This document shows positions 10,994 through 21,842 of a stretch of 34,024 nt of DNA, in pieces. The stretch covers positions 1 through 34,024 of the forward strand of contig JAAAVE010000046.1 in the NCBI GenBank assembly GCA_015679605.1, written 5' to 3'. The notes under the pieces were generated by a model. It was not told where the DNA came from. It did no database searches and saw only the letters and a program-made list of their open reading frames with translations. This DNA is from Podila epigama (taxonomy: Eukaryota > Mortierellomycota > Mortierellomycetes > Mortierellales > Mortierellaceae). Position numbers and translations under genes: made by a program. The first letter of the stretch is position 1. Every line of letters starts with the position of its first letter.

Positions 10994-12205
10994 TTAAGAA
11001 AACACGTGGAACAAGTCCGCAAGAAATCCATTCACGACCTCTATTCGAACGCGACCTCCTTGAACTTCAAGCAGCTCGCCATCCACACATAATCGACCAC
11101 CGTACAACGTCTGCAGTTCAACGACCTTAGCCTTGAGATATTGTACTCGGGCATCTTGTACGTGCACACCACCGTTTCCCGCTCCACCCAAGATTTTTAG
11201 CATGGCAAGTCGTCCTACATTCTGCACGGCCAGGATATCCAACCACTCGTCCGAGGTTCGTGCCAGGGGCGTTGGTGTGAATCCAGGCTCCAGAGAGGCC
11301 TGCTTCGAAATCAGCAAGTATGTGAACGGACCTGGCAAACGAAGCGAGACACTATCATTCCCTGCGCCAGAAGCGGCATTCGCATCGGTACCAGAATCGG
11401 AATTGGTGGCGACTTGTTCAAACTGCTCCAAAGTGTTGTCATATCTCTGGACTGGGCCATAAATGTCGAGCGATGCAGCGTACTGGTGTAGGGCTGCAAT
11501 GTTCTTGAGTGCAGAGACCTTAAACCGATCGTTGCCTAAATAGCGGTAGCCCTCTGCATCAAATACGGTTGCAGCATGCAACCCAAAACTATAGACAACA
11601 ACACTGTAGAGCTGAACATTCCACTCCTGGAAGGGCACTGGACTGGGTGGCCCAGACGAGACTATCAAAGACGTATCAGCTGGTGGGTGAGGGTCACCAC
11701 GCGTGGACACGGACATGACACGCATGGGTCGTGTGGTGCCAGAAAGGAACCGTTCGACTGCATCATTGGCCGAGGTGATTCCGAGGCTAGTTGCAATCGA
11801 GTTGCCAGTACCTGTTGGGACCACAGCAAGGTTAACCCGGGGCTTGTAGGTGCCATGCAGAAGCAAGGACCCCTTCAATGCCCCCACGATGCCATTCACA
11901 ATCTCATGCACGGTACCGTCTCCTCCGAGAACCATGATCGTCAGAACGGCACACTTTACAGAATCACCCTCAATCGCTGGCCTGGCCGTGGTACTAGGGG
12001 TCAAAGACTGGACAAGTTCGGTCACCATCTGCTGAGTATGTTCCTGAAAGTGAGAGCGGGAGAATCCTTTGGAGGTAGTCTCTACCACCTGAAACGACCT
12101 GCCTGCCTTTTCAAGAGCAGGCATGATGATACTTGAGAGTATCTCTCGACCATTCTTCTTGCCTGCATGAGGATTGAGAACAATGAGAATGTCTGATGCT
12201 TTCAT
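10994..12205 (-). CDS. Diacylglycerol/sphingoid-base-type lipid kinase
   Basis: A single-exon 403-aa protein of the DAGK catalytic-domain superfamily, which phosphorylates diacylglycerol, sphingoid bases or ceramide at a hydroxyl group using ATP. The opening block ILIVLNPHAGKKNG is the N-terminal NPxxG-type motif. VLGGDGTVHEIVNGIVGAL is the nucleotide-binding glycine motif (GGDGT as in diacylglycerol kinases; sphingosine kinases usually have SGDG). VVPTGTGNSIATSLG is the third conserved block, with S where D is common. The C-terminal lobe (FTYLLISKQASLEPGFTP, LCVDGELLE) fits the beta-sandwich domain. No membrane segment or zinc finger is seen, so it may be a soluble YegS/LCB-kinase-like enzyme. 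The substrate cannot be assigned. It lacks introns, unlike its neighbours, and lies 212 nt upstream of the complex I start in the same orientation. Confidence 0.85.
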   Translation of the reverse strand: MKASDILIVLNPHAGKKNGREILSSIIMPALEKAGRSFQVVETTSKGFSRSHFQEHTQQMVTELVQSLTPSTTARPAIEGDSVKCAVLTIMVLGGDGTVHEIVNGIVGALKGSLLLHGTYKPRVNLAVVPTGTGNSIATSLGITSANDAVERFLSGTTRPMRVMSVSTRGDPHPPADTSLIVSSGPPSPVPFQEWNVQLYSVVVYSFGLHAATVFDAEGYRYLGNDRFKVSALKNIAALHQYAASLDIYGPVQRYDNTLEQFEQVATNSDSGTDANAASGAGNDSVSLRLPGPFTYLLISKQASLEPGFTPTPLARTSDEWLDILAVQNVGRLAMLKILGGAGNGGVHVQDARVQYLKAKVVELQTLYGGRLCVDGELLEVQGGRVRIEVVNGFLADLFHVFS

Positions 12206-12809
12206 CGTGGCAAATGGAATTCAAGTGGAACGGTACATCTTCAGATGAGGTGAGCAGTTTGACTTCTTTTCCCCCTCGTTTGGATCATGTGGGTCGTCTT
12301 TACCCTGTAGAAGCACAGTTGCACAGTTGACACTGTTAAAATGTCTACTCTATTATCGCCTGCGCATCCGTTTGTCCGTTGAGATGGGAACTGGCCCTTA
12401 CCTCCTCTACTGTGATTGAAGTTTGTCCTGTGTAACTGCCCTGTCTGCCTGTTACTGCGAGCTGCTAGAAATGTTCAGGACGACGGAGGGACTTGCAGTA
12501 GGGCGACCTTTTCTGCTCAAGATGCTTTTCATCCAGTCCAGTCGAACATAAGGCCATGGTAAATATATAAAACTTGTTCCTGCTTGCAATACTTTCCTCT
12601 GCCCCTCTTCAATCTCTCCTGTGTCCACCCTATACCTATTACCTATACCAATTACCTATACCACTCATCCTGTCGCCCTATTCTCCATAACAAACACCAT
12701 TACACTTTTCTTTCCTCATACTCCCATACGCTCAATCCTCATAAATTCCACTCTACTAGAATCACTCGTCACGCCCATAATACCATCCCATAGTTCAACA
12801 GAGTTCATC
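12206..12809. promoter_or_regulatory. Divergent promoter region, lipid kinase / permease
   Basis: These 604 bases contain a TATATAA box (12564-12570) oriented for the permease, followed by a C/T-rich leader with repeated CCTATACC/ATTACC blocks (about 12630-12665). No protein-like open frame is seen; a longer in-frame reading from 12621 starts at GTG and encodes low-complexity residues. Confidence 0.55.
12564..12570 (+). promoter_or_regulatory. TATA box of the permease gene
   Basis: TATATAA followed by a pyrimidine-rich stretch that would start the transcript, about 240 nt before the ATG at 12810. Confidence 0.5.
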
Positions 12810-14906
12810 ATGCGCGAACCAACAATACCACAGCCACCATCACAGGCACACGCATCTTCAATATCTGGCCAAGCTCCCCCAGACTACGACACAGCACCAA
12901 CCTTCCACAGTTACAACGAGGCAGTTCACTTTGTCGATATATACTCACCACGCACAACCATGTCTGAAGTAGAGATTATTCCTCAAGATAATGGTGTACT
13001 AGATGTAAGTGACTCTAGTCATTGTTCCCTCAAAATAGCAGTCTGTCGTTTTTGGTCAGCTCAAGAAGAGTCATGATACTCACCCTCACACTTTGAACGG
13101 GGCGATATATAGCGTGTCAAACGTGCCCTGGCTCCATTGCAGGCCATCGCAACAGCCATCACAGTGAGCTCGGTCATGTCAGGCATCGTACCACTCACAC
13201 AAACAGCACTCGCCTCTGGTGGCCCTGTCATGATGATCTTTGGGTTTTCTATTGCAGGCACAATGGCGTTCTCAATTGTACTGTCGTTAGCTGATATTGC
13301 ATCTGGATTTCCCAATGTCAAAGGTGGTCTAAGCGAGTATAGTCGACGTCTTGCTCCAGTTCATTTGAAGAGGATATCGTCTTGGGTTGTAGGCTGGTTA
13401 CACTTTTTTGCCTATGTAGGTCTCCAATGTCAAAGAAGACTCAAACAAAGATCTATCTGTGCAGCAACACTTTCACAAGGCTAACACTTAACACGCCCTG
13501 CGAAAACTCTACATCATCCATAGATAACAGGCGCGACAGGATGTGCATTTTCGTTTGCACTGTTCACGACATCCGCCATCGAAATTGCCACCGGTGTTGT
13601 CCCTCCTCGATTACTGACCGTCGTTCTACACATTGCGGTTTCCATTTCTTTTGGTTTCATCAATGCGTTCAACTTGAAAATTGACATGATCTCGGTCGCC
13701 TGGCATTTCGTAGGCCCTATCGTGATTCTCTTCACCATTGCCTCGTCCAACAAGGAACCACCATCAGTATCATGGGTCTTTACTCACTTTGAAAACCAGA
13801 CAGGTTTTCATTCGACACCTTATGTTGTCCTCTTGGGACTGATGCAAGGTGCATTCACATTGACAGGATACGATGCACCGATTCATACAGCCTACAACAT
13901 CCCAAATGCAGCCCGGAAGGTCCCACAAGCCATCATCAGCGGCTTTCTAGTTTCGTTCACGATGGGAGAAATCCTCATCCTCACTCTCTTGTTCGGCGTC
14001 AAGAACCAGGACCTTGGTCCTCTCCTGAATCCAGCAGTTTCTGGCAACTCTGTTATCGAACTCTTTATTCAATTGATCAGTCGCGCGGGCACAAGCTGTA
14101 TCCTTGTTATCTTCATTGGCACATTCTTTTTCTGTGGCCAAGGTGTTCTCAAAGCTGTCAGTGAGATTGGCCATGAGTTGGCAACCAAAGGAGCCTTTCC
14201 TCATTCCCAGTATCTTTCCCAGGTTGGAGCACAAGGTCAACCAGCAAGAGTGGGCTGGTTATGCGTTGCCATCTCGAGCTGCATCGGCATGTTGTATCTG
14301 GGCAACTCGACATTACTCCAAGCAATGTCCTCAGCTGTCGCGATTGAGATGAAGTAAGTCGTGTCATGTCATGTCAAGTCATGTAACAAAAAAAACGATA
14401 CAGAAAATCGCATTGAGCAAAGCTTTGACTTCTAATGTACTAAATTGGTTGAATTCTCTCCTGTATTACAAAATAGCCTTGCCTATACGATTCCCGTGGC
14501 TCTTCGCTTGTTCTACCCGAACCCCACAAACTTCCAGCCTGGACCATTCTCATTAGGTCGTTTCCGCGAGCCCATTGCTGCTGTTGCCACCTGGTGGTCA
14601 ATCACAGGCACAATTATATTTTCCATTCCAGGGACGTACCCCATCACAATGGAGAACATGAACTATGCGAGCATTCTTTTGCTTTCGACATTCGCTTTCA
14701 TTTTCGGATATTGGTTCTATTCAGCTAAACAGTGGTATGGATGTGGGGAAGAGTGTGGCAAGGCTTATCTGGAGGACTATGACCACGGTGTATTGCATAA
14801 ACACTCAAAGACTGATGCTGCACCTGGCCGTGGAAATGAAGCAGAGCTAGATGAACTTGAGAATTGGTTGGATAACCTTGAGCGAGATCTTCACCGTCTG
14901 AAATAA
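12810..14906 (+). CDS. APC-superfamily amino acid / choline permease
   Basis: A polytopic membrane transporter of the amino acid-polyamine-choline superfamily (UGA4/HNM1-like fungal group). Exons are 12810-13004, 13113-13415, 13524-14353 and 14477-14906, giving 585 aa. Donors are GTAAGT, GTAGGT and GTAAGT. Residues 1-65 form a polar N-terminus with no membrane segment. The first membrane block has VSSVMSGIVPLTQTALASGG, matching the unwound helix 1 of the family. FPNVKGGLSEYSRRLAP and SWVVGWLHFFAY follow, then LTGYDAPIHTAYNIPNAARKVPQAI, the well-conserved helix 6/loop block (GYDAxxHxxEE..nA...P in relatives). GQGVLKAVSEIGHELATKGAFPHS is the typical cytosolic segment. About 12 hydrophobic segments are visible. 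The substrate cannot be set from sequence alone. Confidence 0.88.
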
Positions 14907-14910
14907 TAAT

Positions 14911-14962
14911 ACAAAGGAGCATAACAAAGGAGCATAACAAAGGAGCATAACAAAGGAGCACA
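14911..14962. repeat. 13-bp tandem repeat, four copies
   Basis: Four head-to-tail copies of ACAAAGGAGCATA; the last differs at one base (ACAAAGGAGCACA). The array begins four bases after the permease stop, so it lies in the 3' UTR. Confidence 0.95.
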
Positions 14963-15047
14963 ACGTCTTGACATGATCGCAGGTCTTTTTTCGATATAAT
15001 CATGTCGAAAGTATTGTACATAGTGCTTATGGAGCAACTTGCCGCTG

Positions 15048-15053
15048 AATAAA
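15048..15053 (+). terminator. AATAAA polyadenylation signal candidate for the permease
   Basis: AATAAA 142 nt after the permease stop, downstream of the tandem repeat. Confidence 0.4.
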
Positions 15054-15417
15054 CCATCCCAGCAACTTTTTCCGTGACATCTTGCTTCCAATTGAAACCT
15101 CAAGAAAGCCCACGCAGCGATGGAAACTTGGGCTTTTGTTGGATGATGCTGAGCCACAACGGAAAAAACGCGATCTGGGCGTAGCAAAAAAATAAAGATG
15201 TTGGGGAACGACGGAAACATCGCCCCCTCCCTAAAATATCCATTTTTGGACTTGACAGATTTTACACATCCACTTGTCAATCTCGATCCAAAAAAGATCA
15301 TCCATTGCCATCCATTGACTTGTTTGCATCTCTGCCTCATTGCAGCTACCCATACCATCGATCCACATCCCTTACAAGGCTCGTTGATGTTCACCAATCA
15401 CTTTGTTCTGGCAAGCA

Positions 15418-17232
15418 ATGATTCCGACCTCTCCCTGTATTGATCCATCATTGGTCCACTCTATTCCTTCGAGTTTCATCCATCTTGGCCCGGCCACTTC
15501 ATTGCCAAAAACAGGAACCATACATCACACATTCTCTTCTTCTGTTGCTACTTCTCCTTATCGCAATAAGATCACTGCCTATTCTGTCAAGGAACATGGT
15601 GAAAAGGATACAGTCCGAGGATCGGCCACAGTGGGTGTGCCTACAGCTGTTGCTCGATCCATGCTTTTACAGGCCCTGAGTTTTTGGTACAGGGTTCCTA
15701 TCAAAGTATGAAACCTCTCCCTCCCTCCCTCCTCCATTGTGCTCACAGGAATGGAAGAAATATACCTTTGTACATTGTAGAACTAAACATCCACTTTTTT
15801 TGAACCTTGAAAATAGCTGTTCCGTCCGATGAGAGTTGATTACCTCGTTATGGCTCGTGCTGCTTCAATGGGTGCCATCCCACCATCCAACTTGGCCAAT
15901 GGCATGGCAATCGTCTCAGAGGCATCCAAACTCTCAAAGCGCTCACAGTTTTTCCGAGCCACCTCTATTGGCATGATATCTCATGCTATCCGAACGCAAG
16001 GTCCTGGTTTCATCTATCGCCAAGTGCTACCTCCTCTGGTGATGAATTCGTTCATTGGATCTGTACTCTACACGACCTACATCTTCACACTCCCAATCTT
16101 CCATCCAGCATTCACCTATCAAAAGTCGAGGACTTTTCCACCACCCCCCTTCACAGCAGTATTTATGGCTGGTGCAATCGCAGGGGCAGCACAATCTCTG
16201 GTAGCAGCACCCATGGACTCGCTCAAGGTCAAATTCCAGGTACAAGATCTTGCGCATGGCGGCAAGCACAAAAGCATGGCATCGTTTGCGATAACGACAT
16301 TGAAGGAGTTGGGACTCAAGACCGTTTACCGAGGATTCGCGCTGACTCTAATCAAGGTACACGATCGAGTGACGACAAGTTTATCTTGAGTTTATATGCT
16401 AGACTTGTATTGTTGGAGCTGACCATTTTATGTACCTGTAAATGTACATGTGTTACCTTCATTGTATCTATAGGACTCGTTGGCCTGTGGGCTCTTTTTC
16501 GGCGTCTTTGAATGGGTCAAGCAACAAGGATACTATTATTTCATTGACGAGATGTATGGTATTCGGGAAGACATGGCCTTGTTGAAGGCCACAATGGCCT
16601 CTGATTTTAACGCGTTCACAGCTCAGGAGAAAGAGATCGACAACAATATGACTTCCCAAGACGATTCACCATCCGGTCTTTCTTCAACTTCCTACACGGC
16701 ACCGCCCCCATTGCCGGATCGCCCTTACTTTTTGCTTGAGCCAACATTTGTTCTACTCGCAGGAGCCGCGGCAGCAATCGCCTATCAGGCAGTGGATTAT
16801 CCATTGGAACAAGTCAAGAGCATTTTCTATGCCAAAGAGGCAGAACTACAGGCACAGAAGGAGCGTCTTCAGCCAAAGGCGCACACGCAACACCTGAATT
16901 CATCATCCATGCGGTCGGGGACTTCAATTTCGTCCGAGTTGTACAAGATGACCTGGAATGAGTGTCAATCGCAAGCCGCTAAAGTTGGTGGATGGCGGCG
17001 GTACTTGTTTAAAAACTTTGCATCGACGGCCATCCGGGCTGTGCCAGCAGCAAGTGTTGGGTTTTTGGTGTTTGAGTTGATGAAGCGGAAACTAGATGCT
17101 CGCAGGTACGAGCATGAGGATCGCGAGATGGCGTTATATTTGGATCGGATGATGACGGAGCGTGAAGCCGAGCGACGAGCAGAGATGCAGGCAAATCTAG
17201 AGATGCAAAAACTGGAAATGGCTGAAGGGTGA
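15418..17232 (+). CDS. Divergent mitochondrial carrier family protein
   Basis: It belongs to the six-helix inner-membrane solute carrier superfamily, substrate unknown. Exons are 15418-15705, 15817-16356 and 16474-17232, giving 528 aa, far above the usual 300. Repeat 2 carries AAPMDSLKVKFQVQ (residues about 226-239) and repeat 3 carries DYPLEQVKSIFYA (384-396); both match Px[DE]xx[KR]. Repeat 1 shows only a weak remnant (RPMRVDYLV near 99-107), so the first signature seems lost. Helices are seen as GAIAGAAQSLV and LLAGAAAAIAYQAV. Extra length comes from an N-terminal region of about 90 aa, an insertion before repeat 3 (about 300-360) and a charged coiled-coil-like tail (DREMALYLDRMMTEREAERR...). 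The start is the first in-frame ATG; the N-terminus is the least certain part. It resembles divergent, possibly outer-membrane (Ugo1-type) carriers, but I cannot assign it. Confidence 0.7.
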
Positions 17233-17259
17233 ATATTGAACGCCAATGACCAGAACTGT

Positions 17260-17265
17260 AATAAA
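17260..17265 (+). terminator. AATAAA polyadenylation signal candidate for the carrier
   Basis: AATAAA 28 nt past the carrier stop, in the 150-nt convergent gap with VPS60. Confidence 0.5.
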
Positions 17266-17382
17266 GCATGCCAAATGATGTTGGCTATGGAGCAAGTTCT
17301 TTTTTTTTGTCGGTTTGTCTTTTTATTATTGTAGTCGTTGTGTGTGGTTTTCTTTGTAATGTGATCATGGTCCTTGTGTCTC

Positions 17383-18516
17383 CTATGCTTTGAGGGGTGC
17401 CTCTGGCAATCCAAACTCGTCCAGACGCTAAAGAAAACAAATCAATAGTGCGTTAGAAAAGAAACTAAATGATAGCATCCTTCAATGTCAAGACAAGCGT
17501 CAATAGCTCAACAAGGTTACCTCGGCTTGTGGCTCCGTCGTCTCTGTATTAGGGAGCTCTAGGGTTTCGTCCTCAAGGTATGAGGGCTCTTCTTCCTCAT
17601 AGAGCTCATCTCCCAACGCATCCAGCTCTGCTTCGAGCTCCTCTTCATCAATGTCGTCAGGGACACCATACGATCTTCCTAAAGTCTCTTGAATCTCATT
17701 TGCCTGCTCCATGATATCCTCCATTTCATCTTGCATTTGCTAAAAAGGCGATTCAACAAGGGTTTGTTTGACAGCAGATGGTGTTATTATTAGTACGAGA
17801 TTATTGTTCTTGACCATAATTCCGGCTGAGCGTGGGTTAAAGAAAAGTATAACCACACAGATGCGAATATCCTCTATACGTACCTCAATCTTATCCAGAC
17901 TGACTTTCTTATATTGTTGCTTCATGACTGTGTTAGCCGTCTTCATGGCGTCGACTGTGGTCATGACGTTCTTCAGATTCTCTGTTGTAAATGCTGCCTG
18001 CTCCATGTTGAACGACTGTTGTTGAAGTTGCTCTCGCTGACTCTCGTAAAGCTTTCTTTCCTTCAAGATCCTCATAGCCTTTGTCTTTACAGAGTTCTGA
18101 ATAATAAAGTGTGTATTAAAACACAAAGTTGTTAGGCCTACAGAAAAATAAAGTCGACATATGTGGTTGCTGGCAAAAAAGAACCCTCTTGTATTCATAA
18201 CTTGCCTTTGCAGGGCCATCCCGCATTTTTCTCATCTGATCCTTGTACTTGATAAGTTCAGCATCCAGTTTCCTGATCTTGACTTCAACAGCGTCGACAC
18301 GGAGGTCAGTCTGAGTTGGTATAGAGTAACAAATACAAGACCCTTTTCGTTGTTAGATGCAATGCCGTTTTTTTTTTTTTTTTTTTTTTCTCGCTCTCTC
18401 TCTCTCTGGCAAACAAATGATGCAGGTGCAAGCCGTCAACGTGTCCTTACAGCGGTGATTGCATCTGTCAGACTAGGCTTGGGAGTTTTCTTGCTGGCGC
18501 CAAAGAGTCGATGCAT
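17383..18516 (-). CDS. VPS60: ESCRT-III protein Vps60/CHMP5
   Basis: Vps60/CHMP5 is an accessory ESCRT-III subunit that binds Vta1/LIP5 and helps regulate Vps4 in multivesicular-body sorting. Exons are 18516-18451, 18310-18206, 18096-17884, 17739-17521 and 17427-17383, giving 215 aa (human CHMP5 is 219). Every junction lands in phase 0. The start [10 protein letters not shown] and the conserved block [23 protein letters not shown] are diagnostic, followed by QQSFNMEQA and [19 protein letters not shown]. An acidic autoinhibitory region ([21 protein letters not shown]) and the family-ending [11 protein letters not shown] in the last 14 residues complete the match. Intron 2 (18205-18097) begins with GC (AAG|GCAAGT...TTCAG). 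Intron 1 contains a long homopolymer plus (CT)n tract. It shares a short convergent end with the carrier gene. Confidence 0.95.
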
Positions 18517-18679
18517 GTTTGGGAAATGTGAATTAGTTTGCTGATGTATAAAAGTAGACGAGAAGAAGAAAAAATGAATGCAAAGCTTGGCAATGTGGTC
18601 CCCAAAAAAAAACCTCCCCAAAAGAGTTGAAATTTTCAAATTAAAAAGGTAAGAGAGAAAGAGAGGTTCATTTTCTTTG

Positions 18680-21578
18680 TTAAATTTTTCGCGTGTTCGA
18701 TATGATGTTGTCTACAAGAGGTTGGACAGAAGGCCAGGCACCAATAACCACACCGCGGACGGACTTTAGTTCATTCTCCAGGAATCCAAACTGTGCTAAC
18801 CCCGTAAACAACAGTTCAAAATCTTGCGTTCGCGGTACAATCTGCAGCTCCTTGCACTCGGTCTGTAGCAGCTTCTCGATCTCGCCAAAACGGTTGTGCG
18901 TCAATAGTGTGTTTAGATAAGCAGAAAAGACTTCTGGCATGATTTTCACGTCGGGAGGAAGAGAATTCGTAACACCACCATCACCAACACCAATACTATC
19001 ACCACTGCCATCACCATCAATGCCACCATTGCTACTGTCGTCATTGTTCTTTTGTCGTCCCGTGGTGATTCTTTGCCAGACAACATGCAACGTGTCAATA
19101 TATCCTCGTTCTCGGCAAGCCTCAATCAAATGCAGACTGTTGCTCGTAGTCGGCACCCATTCGAGTGGTTTGCTCAGCTTTTGGAATTCGTTCCAAGTCC
19201 TGATCACCTTATCCGGCATCCGGTGGCGGCCGTACATGTCAAACAACAACTTGAAATACTCAGGTGTTGGATCAAGCTCCATATCCTTTACGGTTCTGGT
19301 AATCTCTTCGACGCGTGACACACTGAGGTGAGGCAAGTTTGCGTAGGCGCCAAGCAACGACGTGAATGTGATAATGTCGGGGACAACGTCCTTCTGCGTC
19401 ATCATCTTGTAGATAAACTCGGCCATCTCCGCGTTGCCAGTCTGGCCATATGACTGCATTAGCAATGTATATGCCTTGAGATCTGGAACGATCCCTGCCT
19501 CGGCCATAGCTTCCCATTGTCCCTTGACCTTGTCGAGATGTCCTTGAAGCGAATAGACGCGCATCATTGACATGTAGGTGTATATAGTAGGACTGACGCC
19601 CGCCTTCATCATGTTTTCATAGGCGCGCTCAGCGCCCGCAACATTCTTGCCTCGGAGCTGGACATTGATGAGAGTGGTGTAGCAATTCACGTCCGGCTGC
19701 ACGCCTGCGTCCAACATTTCCTGATAGTATCGAAGAGCCGCGCGTGTGTCGTTGGCCTTGGACATGTATTCCATCAGCATTGTAAACGTTTGAACAGACA
19801 CAGTCATTTTGTTGCTGCGCATACGTCGGAACATCTGATTCGCGTTCTCGGGCTGATCGTGCTCCAAGTAAAGTTGGATCATGCGGCTGTAGGCGATGGC
19901 ACTTGGTTCGATATTGCGGCTGATCATTTCGTTGTAATAATATAAAGCGTCAGCCAAGTTGCTTTCTTTGCAGCATCCCNNNNNNNNNNCTGTAGGTCCA
20001 TGTGGTAATCGGATGGACATCCCGTCGCGTAAAGTGCTCGTGAAATATTCGGTTGGCAGTAGGGACTTGGCCAGATCGGACATATCCATCAAGAAGCGAG
20101 TTGACAATGTGGTCACTCACGGGCCGGCCCCTTGAGAGGACGTGGCGGTAGACACCGAGGGCGAGATCCATATCCTTCCGCTTCCCGTAGACGTCCATCA
20201 GCACGCCGAACGTGTTATCTGACATTTCTCCTGTGGGCAAAGACTTTAGTACAGCCTCCAACCTTGTGTCGATCTCGCCATCCAAATCTGTGCGTGAAAA
20301 GACCTTGATGGAGCTGTTGACAGTCTTTTCGCTGGGATAGATCCGGTGGTTAGCCATCTCTTCCTGGATCTTGGATATCGCTTCTTCGTTGCCGTCCTCA
20401 GCATATCCATCAATCAAAGTCGAGTAGGTGACTACATCCGGTTTCATGTTGGACTCTCTCATAAGCGTCAAAACCTTCCATGCGCCATTGTAATCCTTCT
20501 TGTCGACGAGTCGCTTGACGGCAATGTTAAAGATCCATTGGTTCGGAACGATCTTGTCCTTGAACATCTCGTCGAGAATCTGGTCTGCCTCCTGATGTTG
20601 ACCTTGCCGAACATAGTGGCCCATAAAAGTTGAATATGTGACTACATCCGGATGGTCCTTGAGAGGATCGGTTCGCATATCGTTGTATATCTGCTTGGCA
20701 GTTTCTATCCGATCGTTTGCAACCAAGCCTCGGATCATGATGTTGTAACTGCGGGTGTTTGGTTTGAGCTCAAGCTTCTGAGTTTGCTTGGTGAAGTAGT
20801 CAATCGCCCAGTCAATGTCCTCATGTCGAACCATAATGTCGAGAAGGGTATTGAGGGATTGAATTTTGGGGACGTGGTACCAGAGCATATCCTCGTACAC
20901 TGTGCGCGCCCATTTGGAAGCAGCGACTGCCCTCGAACTCTGGAACGCCCGCAAGATGCGAAAATAAAGCGATCCGCTATAGCCCGAGTATTTTGGTTCG
21001 GCTCCTGTGCCTCGGAGGCGACTGTACGTGTGCCAGACTTGACGCGCGTTTTTGGTGGTGATAGCTTCATTCATCATGTTCGTGGGTGACAAAGGTGTGG
21101 CCATCTTGGGTGGGCTAACGGACATTGTCGTGAACGTTCCTGTGTCCTGTCCTAGACTATCGGCAATAGTTTCGTATGGGTTGAACTGTGTCTCGGTGTT
21201 TGGAGGGGTGAGGAAACTACCAATAAGTCGCTTGCTTCCCTCGACGGCTGGTGCTGGTTGTGTCCCCTCCTGAGAATTGACAGGCGAAGGATGGGCCTGA
21301 GACTGCTTGGAAAGTGTAGGCGCAACATGATAGCATCGGGATTGACCTGGACGTGACCGTAGTGGACGGGCTGGTGTGTGTGAAATGGAGTGTAAGAATT
21401 TTTGTGAGGGCGTGTTTGAAAATGTGCTTGCTGGTGCGTGCGCAAGTGTAGGTGAAGGTGCGTTCCGAGGTGAATGGACAAATAAAGATCTGATCAGAAA
21501 ACTTCCAAGCGGACTGTCCCACGAAATTTGACCATTGGATCTCGGCCTGCTCAATCTCGAGGATCGGACAGCGTGCAT
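18680..21578 (-). CDS. Large pentatricopeptide-repeat (PPR) protein, probably mitochondrial
   Basis: PPR proteins bind organelle RNA through tandem 35-residue helical pairs and act in mRNA stability, processing or translation. It reads as one intronless gene from ATG 21578 to TAA 18680 (about 965 aa), interrupted by ten Ns at 19980-19989. The frame upstream ends ...ITTWTY and the frame downstream resumes GCCKESNLADALYYYNEM; both halves carry PPR units, so these are one protein and not two. The N-terminal 130 residues are Ser/Arg/Pro-rich and start MHAVRSSRLSRPRS, fitting a mitochondrial presequence. Typical units include PNTRSYNIMIRGLVANDRI, PDVVTYSTLIDGYAEDGN, PDVNCYTTLINVQLRGKN and PDLKAYTLLMQSYGQTGN. 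A Gly/Asp/Ser low-complexity insert lies near 18970-19040. It resembles Cya5/Ppr-type fungal factors, but the RNA target cannot be read. Confidence 0.88.
19980..19989. other. Assembly gap (10 Ns) inside the PPR gene
   Basis: Ten unknown bases break a PPR unit. The flanking frames only match if the missing length is a multiple of three, so ten is a placeholder. Confidence 0.98.
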
Positions 21579-21730
21579 GGAGGCTCGGGAAGAATTATGT
21601 ATCTCGGACTGTCAGGATCGTACAATGAAAAAAGCACGATAGTGACAAGAAAGTGTTGAATGGAGAATAAAAAAAGAGGTTTTCCCTTTTGAATGACCAA
21701 AAAGGAGAATTCTTGCCGTTCAAAACAGAG

Positions 21731-21740
21731 ATCACGTGAT
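21731..21740. promoter_or_regulatory. Palindromic E-box (ATCACGTGAT)
   Basis: A 10-bp perfect palindrome with a CACGTG core, midway in the 264-nt divergent space between the PPR gene and the PIG-Y-like gene. CACGTG is bound by bHLH factors such as Cbf1 in other fungi; a regulatory role here is inferred from position. Confidence 0.45.
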
Positions 21741-21842
21741 ATCGATGATGGGCCTACATTAATGCAATTTGCATTGTCCTTCCATTGGATCAGCTTCTCT
21801 TATTTTCCTATTGCATCAGACAGACCGCATCAGACTGCATCA

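Larger units (their letters stand above)
14907..15417. other. Tandem intergenic region, permease to carrier
   Basis: 511 bases. It holds the 13-bp repeat array, an inverted repeat GACATGAT...ATCATGTC around 14970-15005, AATAAA at 15048-15053, and an inverted repeat AAGCCCA...TGGGCTT around 15095-15135 that could be promoter structure for the carrier. No coding region is supported. Confidence 0.5.

Noticed and set aside
18680-21578. Two separate overlapping PPR genes
   Set aside because: The overlap exists only because a 10-N placeholder shifts the frame; both halves continue one PPR array.
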